64,000 nucleotides of DNA from Bradyrhizobium macuxiense (GCF_007993935.1 NZ_VITY01000003.1:434001-498000), one strand, 5' to 3'; positions 9,532-20,651 are shown, counted from the stretch's first letter. Translations and numbers: made by a program. The notes: generated by a model not told the origin, from the letters alone.

Positions 9532-10095
9532 ATGGCCGCACCTGGTTTTGACATCAACGACGTGAAGCGCCGCATGCAGGGCGCCACACAATCGCTCAAG
9601 CACGAACTCGGCGGTCTGCGTACCGGCCGCGCCGCGGCCTCCATGTTGGAGCCGGTCCAGGTCGAGGCTTACGGCTCGCATATGCCGCTCAACCAGGTTG
9701 CGACCATCAGCGTGCCCGAGCCGCGCCTGCTCTCGGTGCAGGTCTGGGACAAGACGATGGTGAAGGCGGTCGAAAAGGCGATCGTCGATTCCAATCTCGG
9801 CCTGTCGCCGGCGACCGAAGGTCAGGTGCTGCGGCTGCGCATTCCCGAGCTCAACGAGGAGCGCCGCAAGGAGCTCGTCAAGGTCGCGCACAAATACGCC
9901 GAAGCGGCCAAGGTCGCGGTGCGCCATGTCCGCCGCGACGGCCTCGACGTGATCAAGAAGCTCGAGAAGAATCACGAGATCTCCGAGGACGACCAGGAGC
10001 GCCTGTCGAACGAGGTGCAGAAGGCGACCGACGGCATGATCGTCGAAATCGATCAGCTGCTTGCCGCGAAGGAAAAGGAAATCCTGACGGTCTGA
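9532..10095 (+). CDS. frr: ribosome recycling factor
   Basis: RRF splits post-termination ribosomes together with EF-G. It has 187 residues, the family length. The three-helix bundle begins with [17 protein letters not shown], then [14 protein letters not shown], followed by the domain II strands with [12 protein letters not shown], and the C-terminal helix ([13 protein letters not shown]). ATG 9532 has GGGAGAA upstream; the upstream open frame is a shadow of pyrH. The uppS start follows 19 nt after the stop. Confidence 0.98.
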   Translation: MAAPGFDINDVKRRMQGATQSLKHELGGLRTGRAAASMLEPVQVEAYGSHMPLNQVATISVPEPRLLSVQVWDKTMVKAVEKAIVDSNLGLSPATEGQVLRLRIPELNEERRKELVKVAHKYAEAAKVAVRHVRRDGLDVIKKLEKNHEISEDDQERLSNEVQKATDGMIVEIDQLLAAKEKEILTV

Positions 10096-10114
10096 GACGG
10101 TACGGGAACAGCCG

Positions 10115-10873
10115 ATGTCGAACGCCGCCGCCCCAGCAACTGACGGACCGGATCGCTCCGGCGGCCCGTTGCATGTGGCGATCATCATGGACGGCAACGG
10201 GCGCTGGGCCGCGTCGCGCGGGCTGCCGCGCGTCGAGGGCCATCGCCGCGGCGTCGAGGCGCTGCGCCGCGTGGTGCGCGCGGCCAATGAGCTCGGCATC
10301 GTCTATCTCACGATCTTTTCGTTCAGCTCGGAAAACTGGTCGCGGCCCGCCAGCGAGATCGGCGATCTGTTCGGCCTGCTGCGCCGCTTCATCCGCAACG
10401 ATCTGGCGACGCTGCACCGCGACGGGGTGCGGGTGCGCGTGATCGGCGAGCGCGACGGGCTCGACGGCGACATCTGCGCGCTGCTCAACGAGGCCGAAGA
10501 GCTCACGAGGAACAATAGCAAGCTCAACCTTGTTGTCGCCTTCAACTACGGTTCGCGGGCGGAGATCGCCGCGGCCGCGCGGCGCCTTGCGCGCGAGGTC
10601 GCCGAAGGCAAGCGCGACGCCAACTCGATCGATGCCGACACGCTCGGGCACTATCTCGATGCGCCCGACATTCCGGATCCGGATCTGATCATCCGCACCA
10701 GCGGCGAGCAGCGGCTGTCGAACTTCCTGATGTGGCAGGCCGCCTATAGCGAGCTGGTGTTCGTGCCGATTCACTGGCCGGATTTCGACAAGGCGGCGCT
10801 CGAGGGCGCGATTGCGGAATACGGCAAACGCGAGCGCCGGTTCGGCGGCCTCGCCGCGAAAACCGGCTCGTGA
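10115..10873 (+). CDS. uppS: isoprenyl transferase (undecaprenyl diphosphate synthase)
   Basis: Cis-prenyltransferase that builds the C55 carrier lipid for peptidoglycan and LPS, 252 residues. The catalytic P-loop motif [12 protein letters not shown], the FSSENWSRP motif (family FSxENWxRP), and [19 protein letters not shown] with SELVF near the C-terminus are all intact. The stop overlaps the GTG start of cdsA by 3 nt (GTGA), so the two are translationally coupled. Confidence 0.97.
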   Translation: MSNAAAPATDGPDRSGGPLHVAIIMDGNGRWAASRGLPRVEGHRRGVEALRRVVRAANELGIVYLTIFSFSSENWSRPASEIGDLFGLLRRFIRNDLATLHRDGVRVRVIGERDGLDGDICALLNEAEELTRNNSKLNLVVAFNYGSRAEIAAAARRLAREVAEGKRDANSIDADTLGHYLDAPDIPDPDLIIRTSGEQRLSNFLMWQAAYSELVFVPIHWPDFDKAALEGAIAEYGKRERRFGGLAAKTGS

Positions 10874-11742
10874 GCGAGGGCGAAGCCGCGCCTGCGGCAG
10901 CAAGTGAGCAGCCGCCTGAGGCAGCAAGCGATCAGGGGTCGCGCAACCTCGCGATGCGCGTGGTTGCGGCGCTGGTGCTGGCGCCGGTTGCGATCGCACT
11001 GGCCTATCTGGGCGGCGTCGCCTGGTCGCTGTTGGTGACGCTGGCGGCGGTCGGCTTGTTTGTGGAGTGGCTTGCCGTCACCGGGTTCGGACGCGAACTC
11101 TACGTCGTGGTGCCCGGTGCCGCCGCGCTGCTGCTGATCGGACTTTGTTTGATGGCTGGCCGCATCGATGCGGCCCTGGACGTGCTCGCGGTCGGTGTGG
11201 TTGCTGTGGCGTTGACGTCGGGCGAGCGGCGCGGCTGGGCAATTGCGGGATTACTCTATGCCGCGGGCGCCGAGATCGCATCGGTCGTGCTGCGTCTCGA
11301 TCCGGCGAAGGGCTTCGCTGCGCTGATGTTCGTGCTGCTGGTCGTGTGGGTCACCGATATCGGCGGCTATTTCGCAGGCCGCAGCATCGGCGGGCCGAAG
11401 CTCTGGGTACGGGTCAGTCCGAAGAAGACGTGGGCTGGCGCGATCGGCGGTTTCGTGGCGAGCCTGCTTGTTGCGGCCGGCTTTGCCGCCTTCGAGATCG
11501 GGACGACAGGACCGTTGCTGATGCTCGGAGCCGTGTTGTCGGTGGTCTCGCAACTCGGCGATCTCTTCGAATCCGCGGTGAAGCGGCGGTTCGGGGTGAA
11601 GGATTCGAGCCACATCATTCCCGGCCATGGCGGCCTGCTGGACCGCCTGGACGGATTTGTCGCGGCCGTCATTGTGGCGGCGATTTTCGGCTTTCTCCGT
11701 GGTGGCGCCGATGGCGTCGGACGCGGTCTTATGGTTTGGTGA
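10870..11742 (+). CDS. cdsA: phosphatidate cytidylyltransferase
   Basis: Makes CDP-diacylglycerol, the entry to phospholipid head-group synthesis, in the inner membrane. It has 290 residues and several hydrophobic segments. The CDP-diglyceride synthase signature is at the C-terminal end ([19 protein letters not shown]), preceded by [12 protein letters not shown]. The GTG start inside the uppS stop is the only one that fits, and the first 35 residues are an Ala/Glu-rich soluble tail. dxr starts 4 nt after its stop. Confidence 0.95.
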   Translation: MSEGEAAPAAASEQPPEAASDQGSRNLAMRVVAALVLAPVAIALAYLGGVAWSLLVTLAAVGLFVEWLAVTGFGRELYVVVPGAAALLLIGLCLMAGRIDAALDVLAVGVVAVALTSGERRGWAIAGLLYAAGAEIASVVLRLDPAKGFAALMFVLLVVWVTDIGGYFAGRSIGGPKLWVRVSPKKTWAGAIGGFVASLLVAAGFAAFEIGTTGPLLMLGAVLSVVSQLGDLFESAVKRRFGVKDSSHIIPGHGGLLDRLDGFVAAVIVAAIFGFLRGGADGVGRGLMVW

Positions 11743-11746
11743 TGAG

Positions 11747-12973
11747 ATGAGCGCAGTTCCGTTGCGTAACAACAAGGCCGCGGCGGCATCCGCCGTGCGG
11801 ACCGTGACTGTCCTCGGTGCCACCGGCTCGATCGGCGACAGCACGATGGATCTGCTGCGTGGTGCGCGCGACCGCTACCAGGTTGAGGCGCTGACCGCGA
11901 ACAGCAATGTCGAGGGTCTTGCCAAGCTCGCCAAGGAGTTCGGTGCGCGGTTCGCCGCCATTGCCGATCCGGCGAAGCTTTCCGAGCTGAAGGACGCGCT
12001 GGCTGGAACCCGGATCGAATGCGGGGCCGGGGAGAGCGCCATCATCGAGGCCGCCGCACGGCCGGCGGATTGGGTGATGGCGGCGGTCAGCGGTGCGGCC
12101 GGACTGAAGCCGGCGCTTGCCGCGGTCGACCGCGGCGCAACCGTCGCGCTCGCCAACAAAGAGTGCCTGGTCTGCGCCGGGGACATCTTCATGGAGCGGG
12201 CCAAGAAGGCCGGCGCCTGCATCCTGCCGGCGGACTCCGAGCACAATGCGCTGTTCCAGGCGCTGGCCTCCGGCAATCGCGAGGAACTGACGCGGGTGAT
12301 CATCACCGCATCCGGGGGGCCGTTCCGCACCTGGGCTCCCGCCGACATCGAGCAGGCGACGCTGGAACAGGCGCTGAAGCATCCCAACTGGAGCATGGGG
12401 CAGAAGATCACGATCGATTCCGCCTCGATGATGAACAAGGGCCTCGAGGTGATCGAGGCGTCCTACCTGTTCGCCCTGGCGCCGGACGAGATCGACGTGC
12501 TGGTGCACCCGCAGTCGATCATCCACGGCATGGTCGAGTTCTCGGATCGCTCGGTGGTGGCCCAGCTCGGCACGCCCGACATGCGGATCCCGATCGCGCA
12601 TTGCCTCGGCTGGCCCGATCGCGTCGTCGGCCCGTCCGCCAAGCTGGATCTCGCCAAGATCGGACAGCTCACCTTCGAGGCGCCGGACTTCCAGCGCTTC
12701 CCCGGCTTGCGGCTGGCGTACGAGGCACTGCGGCTCGGGCACGGCGCGACCACGGTCTACAACGCCGCGAACGAGATCGCGGTCGCCGCGTTTATCGCAG
12801 GCAAGATCAAGTTCGGCGCGATCGCCCGGCTGGTCGAGGCGACGATGAATGATTGGATCAGGTCCGGGAATCAGCCACCACTGCACTCGGCGGATGATGC
12901 GATTTCCGTTGACCATATCGCGCGAAATAGAGCTGCCGCCCTATTGCCTCAAATTGCCTTAAAGGCAACCTAG
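11747..12973 (+). CDS. dxr: 1-deoxy-D-xylulose 5-phosphate reductoisomerase
   Basis: Second step of the MEP isoprenoid pathway (DXP to MEP, NADPH and divalent metal), 408 residues. It shows the N-terminal NADPH site [17 protein letters not shown], the metal and substrate motifs [19 protein letters not shown] and NPNWSMG-like [17 protein letters not shown], and [12 protein letters not shown] 11747 is taken over an open upstream frame because that part overlaps cdsA. It stands between the lipid genes uppS/cdsA and rseP, the usual alphaproteobacterial order. Confidence 0.97.
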   Translation: MSAVPLRNNKAAAASAVRTVTVLGATGSIGDSTMDLLRGARDRYQVEALTANSNVEGLAKLAKEFGARFAAIADPAKLSELKDALAGTRIECGAGESAIIEAAARPADWVMAAVSGAAGLKPALAAVDRGATVALANKECLVCAGDIFMERAKKAGACILPADSEHNALFQALASGNREELTRVIITASGGPFRTWAPADIEQATLEQALKHPNWSMGQKITIDSASMMNKGLEVIEASYLFALAPDEIDVLVHPQSIIHGMVEFSDRSVVAQLGTPDMRIPIAHCLGWPDRVVGPSAKLDLAKIGQLTFEAPDFQRFPGLRLAYEALRLGHGATTVYNAANEIAVAAFIAGKIKFGAIARLVEATMNDWIRSGNQPPLHSADDAISVDHIARNRAAALLPQIALKAT

Positions 12974-13018
12974 AGGGTTGGGGACGGAGCTTAATCGCTC
13001 TTGTCGAGGGGAATTCGG

Positions 13019-14170
13019 ATGCCCGAGTATTTTCTTCATAGTATCAATGCGTTGAGCCATGGGCTTCTCGGCTATATCGTTCCGTTTCTCTTCGTCCTGA
13101 CGATCGTCGTTTTCTTCCACGAGCTTGGCCATTTCCTGGTTGCGCGCTGGGCTGGCGTGAAGGTGCTGACCTTCTCCCTGGGCTTCGGGCCGGAGCTTGC
13201 CGGCTTCAACGACCGGCATGGCACGCGCTGGAAGATCTCGGCGATTCCGCTCGGCGGCTACGTCAAGTTCTTCGGTGACGACAGCGAGGCATCGACGCCG
13301 TCGACGGAGACGCTTGCCGCCATGACGGCGGAAGAGCGCGAAGGCAGCTTCCATCACAAGTCGGTCGGCAAGCGCACCGCCATCGTTGCGGCAGGCCCGA
13401 TCGCGAACTTCATCCTCGGCGCCCTGATTTTCGCGGGCATGGCGCTCTATTACGGCAAGCCCAGCACGATCGCCCGGGTCGACGGCCTGGTCGCCGAGAG
13501 CGTCGCCGCGAATGCCGGCTTCAAGGTCGGCGACGTTGTCGTGGATATCGACGGCAGCGCCATCCAGAGCTTCGCTGACATGCAGCGGATCGTAGCGTCG
13601 AACGCCGGTTCAGAGCTTGGCTTCAAGGTGAAGCGGGACGGCGCGGTCGTCTCGCTCAAGGCGACGCCGGCGCTGAAGGAGGTCAAGGATCCCTTCGGCA
13701 ACGCACACAAGATCGGCGTGCTCGGAATCGAGCACAAGGCTCAGGTCGGCGAAGCATCCAGCGCGCCGGTCGGCGTCTTCGAGGCCATGAAGATCGGCGT
13801 CGAGCAGGTCTGGTACATCATTTCCAGCACGTTCAAGTTCCTCGGGTCGCTGTTCGTCGGCACCGGCAATCCGGCCGAGGTGAGCGGTGTCATTGGAATC
13901 GCGAAGCTTTCGGGCCAGGCCGCGAGTGCCGGGTTCCAGTTCGTGGTCAATCTTTGCGCCATCCTGTCGGTCTCGATCGGTCTGTTGAACCTGTTCCCGA
14001 TCCCGCTTCTGGATGGCGGACACCTGCTTTTCTACAGCGCAGAGGCGCTCCGGGGACGTCCGCTTTCCGAGCGGACGCAAGAGGTGGGTTTCCGAATCGG
14101 GCTGGGTTTGGTTCTGATGTTGATGGTGTTTGCGACGTATAACGACATCCTCAGGATCGCCGGGTCCTGA
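13019..14170 (+). CDS. rseP: site-2 protease RseP (RIP metalloprotease)
   Basis: Membrane-embedded zinc protease that cleaves anti-sigma factors and signal-peptide remnants. It has 383 residues. The first membrane helix holds the zinc motif FFHELGHFLVARW, one PDZ domain lies in the middle (VAANAGFKVGDVVVDIDGS), and the C-terminal helix has LFPIPLLDGGHLLF with the third metal ligand. E. coli RseP has two PDZ domains; only one is obvious here. ATG 13019 has GAGGGG 7 nt upstream and is preferred over TTG 13001. Confidence 0.95.
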   Translation: MPEYFLHSINALSHGLLGYIVPFLFVLTIVVFFHELGHFLVARWAGVKVLTFSLGFGPELAGFNDRHGTRWKISAIPLGGYVKFFGDDSEASTPSTETLAAMTAEEREGSFHHKSVGKRTAIVAAGPIANFILGALIFAGMALYYGKPSTIARVDGLVAESVAANAGFKVGDVVVDIDGSAIQSFADMQRIVASNAGSELGFKVKRDGAVVSLKATPALKEVKDPFGNAHKIGVLGIEHKAQVGEASSAPVGVFEAMKIGVEQVWYIISSTFKFLGSLFVGTGNPAEVSGVIGIAKLSGQAASAGFQFVVNLCAILSVSIGLLNLFPIPLLDGGHLLFYSAEALRGRPLSERTQEVGFRIGLGLVLMLMVFATYNDILRIAGS

Positions 14171-14186
14171 AACCGGGCTTTTCTGT

Positions 14187-14260
14187 GACGTTGCCGATGG
14201 GCAACGTCTTGGAACGAAAATGGAAATGTTCAGCTCTAGTAAGTTTGCCCCCTTGGCAAA
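14187..14260 (+). promoter_or_regulatory. two hairpins in the rseP-bamA gap
   Basis: GACGTTGCC/GGCAACGTC (14187-14195/14200-14208) and TTTGCC/GGCAAA (14244-14249/14255-14260). The gap is about 176 bp, long for this operon, so partial termination after rseP and a separate bamA promoter are plausible. I do not see a clear -35/-10 pair. Confidence 0.4.
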
Positions 14261-14346
14261 TTTGGCTACAAGCTGAGCGGCAGGTTGGGAATCTGTCGGG
14301 TCGTTGGGGAACGACTTGGCATTGTTAAGATAAGGGCGCGTTGCGC

Positions 14347-16890
14347 ATGATGTTTGGAATGCGAGTGAGGGGGGGCTTGTTCGCCGCCTTGGTCATGTTC
14401 GCCGCGCCGGTGGCGGCCACTCTGTCGGCCGTAGCTGTGTCTGCGCCTGCGTATGCGCAGACGGTTGATTCGATCACGGTGGAGGGGAACCGCCGCGTCG
14501 AGCTCGAAACCATCCGCTCTTATTTCCATCCCGGACCGGGCGGTCGGCTGGGCCAGGCCCAGATCGACGACGGCCTGAAGGCGCTGATCGAGACCGGTCT
14601 GTTCCAGGACGTCCACATCGACCAGCGGGGCGGACGCCTCGTCGTGGTCGTGGTCGAGAACCCGGTGATTGGCCGCGTTGCCTTCGAGGGCAACAAGAAG
14701 GTCAAGGACGAGCAGCTCACCGCCGAAGTCCAGTCCAAGCCGCGCGGCACCTTCTCGCGTCCGATGGTGCAGTCGGATGCGCTGCGCATCGCGGAAATCT
14801 ACCGCCGCTCCGGCCGCTACGACGTGCGGGTCAATCCGCAGATCATCGAGCAGCCGAACAACCGCGTCGACCTGATCTTCGAGGTCAATGAAGGCGTGAA
14901 GACGGGTGTGCGGTCGATCGAGTTCATCGGCAACAATGCCTATTCGGCGTCCCGCCTGCGCGACGTCATCAAGACCCGCGAATCGAATCTGCTGAGCTTC
15001 CTCGGCGGCAACGACGTCTATGACCCCGACCGGGTCGAGGCCGACCGCGACCTGTTGCGCCGCTTCTACCTCAAGAACGGCTATGCCGACGTCCAGGTCG
15101 TGGCTGCGCTGACCGAATACGATCCCGACAAGAAGGGCTTCCTGGTTACCTTCAAGATCGAGGAGGGCCAGCAGTACCGCGTCGCATCCGTCAACTTCAC
15201 GTCGTCGATCAATACGCTCGATCCGAACGCGCTGCGCTCCTATTCGCGCGTCAATGTCGGCTCGCTCTACAACGCCGAGGCGCTGGAGAAGTCGGTCGAG
15301 GAGATGCAGATCGAGGCGTCCCGCCGCGGCTACGCGTTCGCGGTGGTCCGGCCGCGCGGCGATCGCAATTTCGACAATCACACGGTGTCGATCACCTTCG
15401 CGATCGATGAAGGTCCGCGCACCTATATCGAGCGCATCAACATTCGCGGCAACAGCCGCACGCGCGACTACGTGATCCGCCGCGAGTTCGATATCTCGGA
15501 AGGCGATGCCTACAACCGTGCGCTGGTCGACCGTGCCGAGCGCCGGCTGAAGAACCTCGACTTCTTCAAGACCGTGAAGATCACCACCGAGCCCGGATCC
15601 TCCAGCGATCGCGTCATCCTGATCGTCGATCTCGAGGAGAAGTCGACCGGCGACTTCTCGGTGTCGGGCGGTTATTCGACCACCGACGGCGCGCTGGCCG
15701 AAGTCAGCGTCTCCGAGCGCAACCTGCTCGGCCGCGGCCTGTTCGCCAAGGCCTCGGTGACCTACGGCCAGTACGCCCGCGGCTACTCGCTGTCGTTCGT
15801 CGAGCCCTATCTGCTCGACTACCGCGTCGCGCTCGGCCTCGATTTCTACCAGCGCCAGCAGTTGTCCAACAGCTACATCGCCTACGGCACCAAGACGCTG
15901 GGCTTCAGCCCGCGGCTCGGCTTCAGCCTGCGGGAAGATCTGTCGCTGCAGCTGCGCTACTCGGTCTATCAGCAGGAAATCACCCTGCCGTCGACGCTGA
16001 ACAACTGTAACAACAATCCATTTCTCGCTGACGGTGTAACTCCCAATCCGGCGTTCAATCCGAGCCCGGCCTACGCGAACCTGAACGGGATCAGCCTGGT
16101 GTCGACCAATGGTCTCGGCTGCTTCTCCGATGGCGAAGCCTCGCTGCCGGTCCGCAAGGAGCTGGCGGGTGGCAAGACGCTGACCTCGGCGCTGGGCTAC
16201 ACGCTCAACTACAACACCCTCGACAACAACAAGAACCCGACCGACGGTCTGATCGTCGACTTCAAGCAGGACTTCGCCGGCGTCGGCGGCGACGTCAGCT
16301 ACATCAAGTCCGCGATCGACGCGAAGTACTACACCCCGTTGGTGTCGGACATCGTCGGCGTGATCCACGCGCAGGGCGGTATCCTGAACAAGCTCGGCAG
16401 CGACGAACTGCGCATGCTGGACCACTTCCAGATGGGTCCGAACCTGGTCCGCGGCTTCGCGCCGAACGGTATCGGTCCGCGTGACATCAACCCGTACGGC
16501 ACCATGGACGCCATCGGCGGCACCAAGTACTGGGGCGTGTCGGCGGAGCTGCAGATGCCGTTCTGGTTCCTGCCGAAGGAAGTCGGGCTCAAGGGCGCGG
16601 TCTATGCCGACGCCGGCGGGCTGTACGACTACAAGGGCCCGACCTCGTGGGCGGCGACGGGCGAAGTCAACCAGCCCGGCTGTGTCAGGCCGACCAACAA
16701 CCCGCCGTCTCCGGGCACCTGCCTTGGTCTGAGCTATGACGACAGCAAGGTGGTCCGCACGTCGGTCGGTGTCGGCCTGATCTGGCAGTCGCCGTTTGGT
16801 CCGCTGCGCTTCGACTACGCGATCCCGCTGACCAAGGGTGCGTATGACCGCGTGCAAGAATTCCGGTTTGGTGGCGGTACGAGTTTCTAA
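14347..16890 (+). CDS. bamA: outer membrane protein assembly factor BamA
   Basis: Omp85-family insertase that folds beta-barrel proteins into the outer membrane, about 847 residues. A signal peptide ends at APAYA-Q. Five POTRA repeats follow, beginning with [17 protein letters not shown], and the C-terminal half is the 16-strand barrel ending with FGGGTSF, a C-terminal Phe. The lid-loop VRGF motif is present ([15 protein letters not shown]). ATG 14347 is chosen, with AAGGG 10 nt upstream; TTG 14341 is an alternative. No skp gene lies between bamA and lpxD. Confidence 0.97.
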   Translation: MMFGMRVRGGLFAALVMFAAPVAATLSAVAVSAPAYAQTVDSITVEGNRRVELETIRSYFHPGPGGRLGQAQIDDGLKALIETGLFQDVHIDQRGGRLVVVVVENPVIGRVAFEGNKKVKDEQLTAEVQSKPRGTFSRPMVQSDALRIAEIYRRSGRYDVRVNPQIIEQPNNRVDLIFEVNEGVKTGVRSIEFIGNNAYSASRLRDVIKTRESNLLSFLGGNDVYDPDRVEADRDLLRRFYLKNGYADVQVVAALTEYDPDKKGFLVTFKIEEGQQYRVASVNFTSSINTLDPNALRSYSRVNVGSLYNAEALEKSVEEMQIEASRRGYAFAVVRPRGDRNFDNHTVSITFAIDEGPRTYIERINIRGNSRTRDYVIRREFDISEGDAYNRALVDRAERRLKNLDFFKTVKITTEPGSSSDRVILIVDLEEKSTGDFSVSGGYSTTDGALAEVSVSERNLLGRGLFAKASVTYGQYARGYSLSFVEPYLLDYRVALGLDFYQRQQLSNSYIAYGTKTLGFSPRLGFSLREDLSLQLRYSVYQQEITLPSTLNNCNNNPFLADGVTPNPAFNPSPAYANLNGISLVSTNGLGCFSDGEASLPVRKELAGGKTLTSALGYTLNYNTLDNNKNPTDGLIVDFKQDFAGVGGDVSYIKSAIDAKYYTPLVSDIVGVIHAQGGILNKLGSDELRMLDHFQMGPNLVRGFAPNGIGPRDINPYGTMDAIGGTKYWGVSAELQMPFWFLPKEVGLKGAVYADAGGLYDYKGPTSWAATGEVNQPGCVRPTNNPPSPGTCLGLSYDDSKVVRTSVGVGLIWQSPFGPLRFDYAIPLTKGAYDRVQEFRFGGGTSF

Positions 16891-16922
16891 CACCGCCACT
16901 CGACCGGACTGCGACGGATGGA

Positions 16923-17984
16923 ATGGCGCAGCCGATCTTCTTCAAAAGTCCTCCTTCGTCATCGCTGGCTGAAATTGCCGCGTTGACGAAGGCGCAACTG
17001 GTCGACCCCGAAAGGGGCGCGCACAAGATCAGGGGGCTGGCCTCGCTCGACGAGGCCGGTCCGATGCATCTTGCGTTTTTCGACAATCTCAAATACGCCG
17101 ACCAGCTGGCCGCGACCAAGGCCGGTGCCTGCCTCGTCAGCCCGCGCTTCGAGGCGCAGGTGCCGAAGGGCACCGCCGTGCTGCGGGCCGCGAAGCCGTT
17201 TCAGGTGTTCGTCGAGCTCGCCCGCGAATGGCACGCCGATGCGCTGCGGCCGCAATCCTGGTTCGATACCGAGGGGATCGCCCCATCGGCGATCATCGAT
17301 CCGACCGCGCGCCTCGAGGATGGTGTCGTCGTCGATCCGCTGGTCGTGATCGGCCCGCGGGTCGAGATCGGCTCGGGCACCATCATCGGCGCCGGCGCGG
17401 TGATCGGCGCCGACGTCAAGATCGGCCGCGACTGCAATGTCGGCGCCAAGACCACCATTCAGTTCGCGCTGATCGGCAACAATGTCCTGATCCATCCCGG
17501 CTGCAATATCGGGCAGGACGGCTACGGCTTCATCTTCTTCGGGCCCGCAGGCCACGTGAAGGTGCCGCAGACCGGCCGCGTGGTGATCCAGAACAATGTC
17601 GAGGTCGGCGCGGCCTCGACCATCGACCGCGGTTCCCTGCGCGACACCGTGATCGGCGAGGGCACCAAAATCGACAATCAGGTCCAGATCGGCCACAATG
17701 TGACCATCGGCCGGCACTGCCTGCTCGCGGCCCAGATCGGGCTCGCAGGCAGTCTGACGATCGGCGACAATGTCGCGCTCGGCGCCAAGGTGGGCATCAA
17801 CAACCACCTCAAGATCGGCGACGGCGCCCAAGTGACGGCGATGAGTGCGGTCAAGGACGACATCCCGGCCAATGGCCGCTGGGGCGGGCATTTCGCCAAG
17901 CCGACCAAGCAGTGGTTCAGGGAAATTATCGCAGTGGAGCGGCTGGTGCGCGACAACGAAGCCAAGGGCAAGGAACAGGAGTGA
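16923..17984 (+). CDS. lpxD: UDP-3-O-(3-hydroxyacyl)glucosamine N-acyltransferase
   Basis: Third step of lipid A synthesis: adds the second hydroxyacyl chain from acyl-ACP. It has 353 residues, with an N-terminal uridine-binding domain ([16 protein letters not shown], usually ending in Phe) and a long left-handed beta helix of hexapeptide repeats ([20 protein letters not shown]). The catalytic His is in [12 protein letters not shown]. The stop and the fabZ start share one base (TGATG), so fabZ is translationally coupled. Confidence 0.97.
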   Translation: MAQPIFFKSPPSSSLAEIAALTKAQLVDPERGAHKIRGLASLDEAGPMHLAFFDNLKYADQLAATKAGACLVSPRFEAQVPKGTAVLRAAKPFQVFVELAREWHADALRPQSWFDTEGIAPSAIIDPTARLEDGVVVDPLVVIGPRVEIGSGTIIGAGAVIGADVKIGRDCNVGAKTTIQFALIGNNVLIHPGCNIGQDGYGFIFFGPAGHVKVPQTGRVVIQNNVEVGAASTIDRGSLRDTVIGEGTKIDNQVQIGHNVTIGRHCLLAAQIGLAGSLTIGDNVALGAKVGINNHLKIGDGAQVTAMSAVKDDIPANGRWGGHFAKPTKQWFREIIAVERLVRDNEAKGKEQE

Positions 17985-18442
17985 TGGAGGAGGCACCGGT
18001 CAAATTCGAGCTGGTGGATATCAACGATATCCTGAAGACGCTCCCGCATCGCTTTCCGATGTTGCTGATCGACCGCGTGATCAAGATCCGCACCGACTAC
18101 AGCGGCATCGGCATCAAGAACGTCACCTTCAACGAGCCGCCGTTCCAGGGACATTTCCCGGATCGTCCGGTTTATCCCGGCGTCATGATGATCGAGGCGA
18201 TGGCGCAGACCGCCGGCGTGATCGGCATCAAGTCGGTCGAGGGCACCGAGAAGCCGCGCGCGGTGTATTTCCTCACCATCGACAAGTGCAAGTTCAGGAA
18301 GCCGGTGATGCCGGGCGACACCATCGAGTACCACATGCGCTCGCTCGGCCGCCGCAAGACGATGTGGTGGTTTCACGGCGATGCCAAGGTCAACGGCCAG
18401 GTGGTCGCCGAGGCCGATGTCGGCGCGATGCTGACGGACTAA
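17984..18442 (+). CDS. fabZ: (3R)-hydroxyacyl-ACP dehydratase
   Basis: Hot-dog-fold dehydratase of fatty-acid elongation, 152 residues. The catalytic His and Glu lie in the conserved motifs [32 protein letters not shown] and [10 protein letters not shown]. It takes hydroxyacyl-ACP from the pool used by LpxA and LpxD, which fits its place inside the lipid A operon. GTG 17981 is a possible start three bases earlier. The next gene downstream, a KTSC-domain gene, is antisense. Confidence 0.97.
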   Translation: MEEAPVKFELVDINDILKTLPHRFPMLLIDRVIKIRTDYSGIGIKNVTFNEPPFQGHFPDRPVYPGVMMIEAMAQTAGVIGIKSVEGTEKPRAVYFLTIDKCKFRKPVMPGDTIEYHMRSLGRRKTMWWFHGDAKVNGQVVAEADVGAMLTD

Positions 18443-18505
18443 AGCGTATTCAAGCGAACTGGCCTCCCGATTCGCGTGAAGAAGACGCGTCGAGTAAGCC
18501 AGCGG

Positions 18506-18868
18506 TCACGACGTTCGACAGGCGTATCGGCCATCCGCGCCGGCGATCCGCAGGACGCGGTTGAGGAAGACGCCCATCGATGGTGCGATCATCAGCGCGT
18601 CGTAGGTTTCAGTAGGCACGCCGCAATAGTGCTGATAGCTGCCCCTGACCGCGACCAGCAGCGTCCGCTCGCCCGCGCTGTAGCAGACCCGCTGGACGAT
18701 CGTGCTGCGATTGATGTCGCGGCAGTCGAAGCGCGACAGATCGACGGTCGTGCTGTTGCCGAGGTCGACGGTCTCCGGGCCGATCGGCGCGGAGAGCAGG
18801 CTGAGGATCAGCGCGGCGGCCCGGACCATGGATCGGTTGCGACCTTCTCGTTTGCAACAGGCCGTCAT
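18506..18868 (-). CDS. exported KTSC-domain protein
   Basis: A 120-residue protein with a basic N-terminus and hydrophobic stretch (MVRAAALILSLLSAPIG), which looks like a signal peptide or anchor. It is followed by one KTSC domain: DINRSTIVQRVCYSAG, LLVAVRG, YQHYCGVPTETYDALMIA, PSMGVFLNRVLRI. KTSC is named for the C-terminus of some lysyl-tRNA synthetases and also occurs alone; its role is unknown. Two possible starts (18868, 18829) both keep the hydrophobic segment. It lies antisense in the 537-bp gap between fabZ and lpxA. Confidence 0.72.
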   Translation of the reverse strand: MTACCKREGRNRSMVRAAALILSLLSAPIGPETVDLGNSTTVDLSRFDCRDINRSTIVQRVCYSAGERTLLVAVRGSYQHYCGVPTETYDALMIAPSMGVFLNRVLRIAGADGRYACRTS

Positions 18869-18979
18869 GATACGTCACTGGACAGGGCGGTCAAAGTCGC
18901 GCTAACGACCGCCCAAATCGACAGCATTGCGCCTTGATAGCACCTTGGCGCCATTAACGAATTCCGGATCGAAAACTTC

Positions 18980-19774
18980 ATGAGCATGATCGACCCGACT
19001 GCGCGGATTGCGGATGGCGCTGTGATCGGGGCCGGCACCGAGATCGGTCCGTACTGCATCATCGGCCCCAATGTCGTGCTCGGTGAGAACTGCAAGCTGA
19101 TCGCGCATGTCACGGTCAGCGGACATACCAAGATTGGCGCCGGCTGCGTCATCTCGCCGTTTGCCGCGCTCGGCGGGCCGCCGCAGGATCTCAGCTATCG
19201 CGGCGAGCCGACCCGTCTCGAAGTCGGCGAAGCCTGCACGATCCGCGAGGGCGTGACGATGAATGTCGGCACGATCAAGGGCGGCGGGCTGACCCGCGTC
19301 GGCGATCGCGGCTTCTTCATGAACAACAGCCATGTCGGCCATGACTGCATGGTCGGCAACGGCGTGATCTTCGCGACGTCAGCGACGCTCGGCGGCCACT
19401 GCGAGATCGGCGACTTCGTCTATATCGGCGGCCTGTCGGCGGTACACCAGTTCACCCGCGTCGGCTCGCAGGTGATGATCGGCGGCGTCTGCGGCGTGCG
19501 CGGCGACATCATCCCGTTCGGGCTCGCCAACGGTCAGTACGCGGTGCTCGAAGGCCTCAACATCATCGGCATGCGCCGCCGCCAGTTCACCAAGGCGCGG
19601 CTCGCGACCGTGCGTGCGTTCTATCAGAAGCTGTTCCATGGCCCTGGCATCTTCGCCGAGCGGCTGGCTTCGGTGCAGCCGCTGGCGGGCGAGGATCCCG
19701 CGATCGCGGAAATCCTCACCTTCATCGAGGGCGGCAAGCTGCGGCCGCTCTGTCTTCCCGCCGATACCAATTGA
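18980..19774 (+). CDS. lpxA: acyl-ACP--UDP-N-acetylglucosamine O-acyltransferase
   Basis: First step of lipid A synthesis, 264 residues. Trimeric left-handed beta helix of hexapeptide repeats (IDPTARIADGAVIGAGTEIG, then HVTVSGHTKIGAG), with the catalytic His in the NNSHVGHDC motif and the C-terminal helical part (GLNIIGMRRRQFTKARL). The lpxI start follows 7 nt after the stop, so the two are cotranscribed. lpxA is separated from fabZ by an antisense gene and may have its own promoter. Confidence 0.97.
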   Translation: MSMIDPTARIADGAVIGAGTEIGPYCIIGPNVVLGENCKLIAHVTVSGHTKIGAGCVISPFAALGGPPQDLSYRGEPTRLEVGEACTIREGVTMNVGTIKGGGLTRVGDRGFFMNNSHVGHDCMVGNGVIFATSATLGGHCEIGDFVYIGGLSAVHQFTRVGSQVMIGGVCGVRGDIIPFGLANGQYAVLEGLNIIGMRRRQFTKARLATVRAFYQKLFHGPGIFAERLASVQPLAGEDPAIAEILTFIEGGKLRPLCLPADTN

Positions 19775-19781
19775 GCAGGGG

Positions 19782-20651
19782 ATGGCCGCCAGCATGACGT
19801 CAGCGGCTCCCTCGCTTTCCTCGCCGGTCGGCGTGATCGCCGGCGGCGGCGCCATGCCGTTTGCGGTCGCCGATCAGCTCACCGCGCGCGGCATCACGCC
19901 GGTGCTGTTCGCGCTGCGCGGCGCCTGTGATCCGGCGCGCGCGCAGCGGTTTCGTCATCGCTGGATCTCGGTCGGCCAGCTCGGGCGGGCAACCCGGTTG
20001 TTTCGCGATGAAGGCTGCCGCGACCTGATCTTCATCGGCACACTGGTGCGTCCGGCGCTGTCGGAGATCAGGCTCGACTGGGGAACGCTGCGCCTGCTCG
20101 GCCATGTCGTACGCGCGTTTCGCGGCGGCGACGATCATCTGCTGTCGAGCGTCGGCCGCATCCTCGAGCAGCAGGGATTCCGCATGGTGGGGATCAAGGA
20201 TGTCGCGCCCGATCTGCTGATGCCGGAGGGCGCCGTGACGCGCGCGACGCCGGACAGCGCAGCGCTCGCCGATATCGCGCGCGGCCGCGGCGTGCTCGAC
20301 GCGCTCGGGCCGTTCGACATCGGCCAGGCGGCGGTGGTGATCGACGGTCACGTGGTTGCGGTCGAAGACATCGAAGGCACCGATGGGCTGCTCGCGCGCG
20401 TGGCGCGGCTGCGCGCCGAGGGCCGGATCCGCGCCAAGGCCGGCCGCGGCGTGCTGGTGAAGGCGCCGAAGAGCAAGCAGGATCTGCGCTTCGATTTGCC
20501 GACCATCGGCCCGCGGACGGTTGAGGGCGCGGCCGCGGCGGGAATCGCCGGGATCGCCGTGATCGCCGGCAACACGCTCGCGGCCGAACCGCAGGCCCTG
20601 ATCGAGGCCGCCGACGCCAAGGGGCTGTTCGTCATCGGGCTGGCCGGCTGA
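19782..20651 (+). CDS. lpxI: UDP-2,3-diacylglucosamine diphosphatase LpxI
   Basis: Hydrolyses UDP-2,3-diacylglucosamine to lipid X; LpxI (DUF1009) replaces the unrelated LpxH in many alphaproteobacteria. It has 289 residues. Visible are the N-terminal GVIAGGGAMPFAVADQL and the C-terminal domain with FDIGQAAVVIDGHVVAVEDIEGTD split by short gaps from KAPKSKQDLRFDLPTIGP. ATG 19782 has GCAGGGG just upstream. Its stop overlaps the lpxB start (TGATG), which places it between lpxA and lpxB in the pathway order. Confidence 0.95.
   Translation: MAASMTSAAPSLSSPVGVIAGGGAMPFAVADQLTARGITPVLFALRGACDPARAQRFRHRWISVGQLGRATRLFRDEGCRDLIFIGTLVRPALSEIRLDWGTLRLLGHVVRAFRGGDDHLLSSVGRILEQQGFRMVGIKDVAPDLLMPEGAVTRATPDSAALADIARGRGVLDALGPFDIGQAAVVIDGHVVAVEDIEGTDGLLARVARLRAEGRIRAKAGRGVLVKAPKSKQDLRFDLPTIGPRTVEGAAAAGIAGIAVIAGNTLAAEPQALIEAADAKGLFVIGLAG

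Noticed and set aside
14266..16899. 877-codon minus-strand frame opposite bamA
   Set aside because: Shadow of bamA; no domain and unnatural composition.
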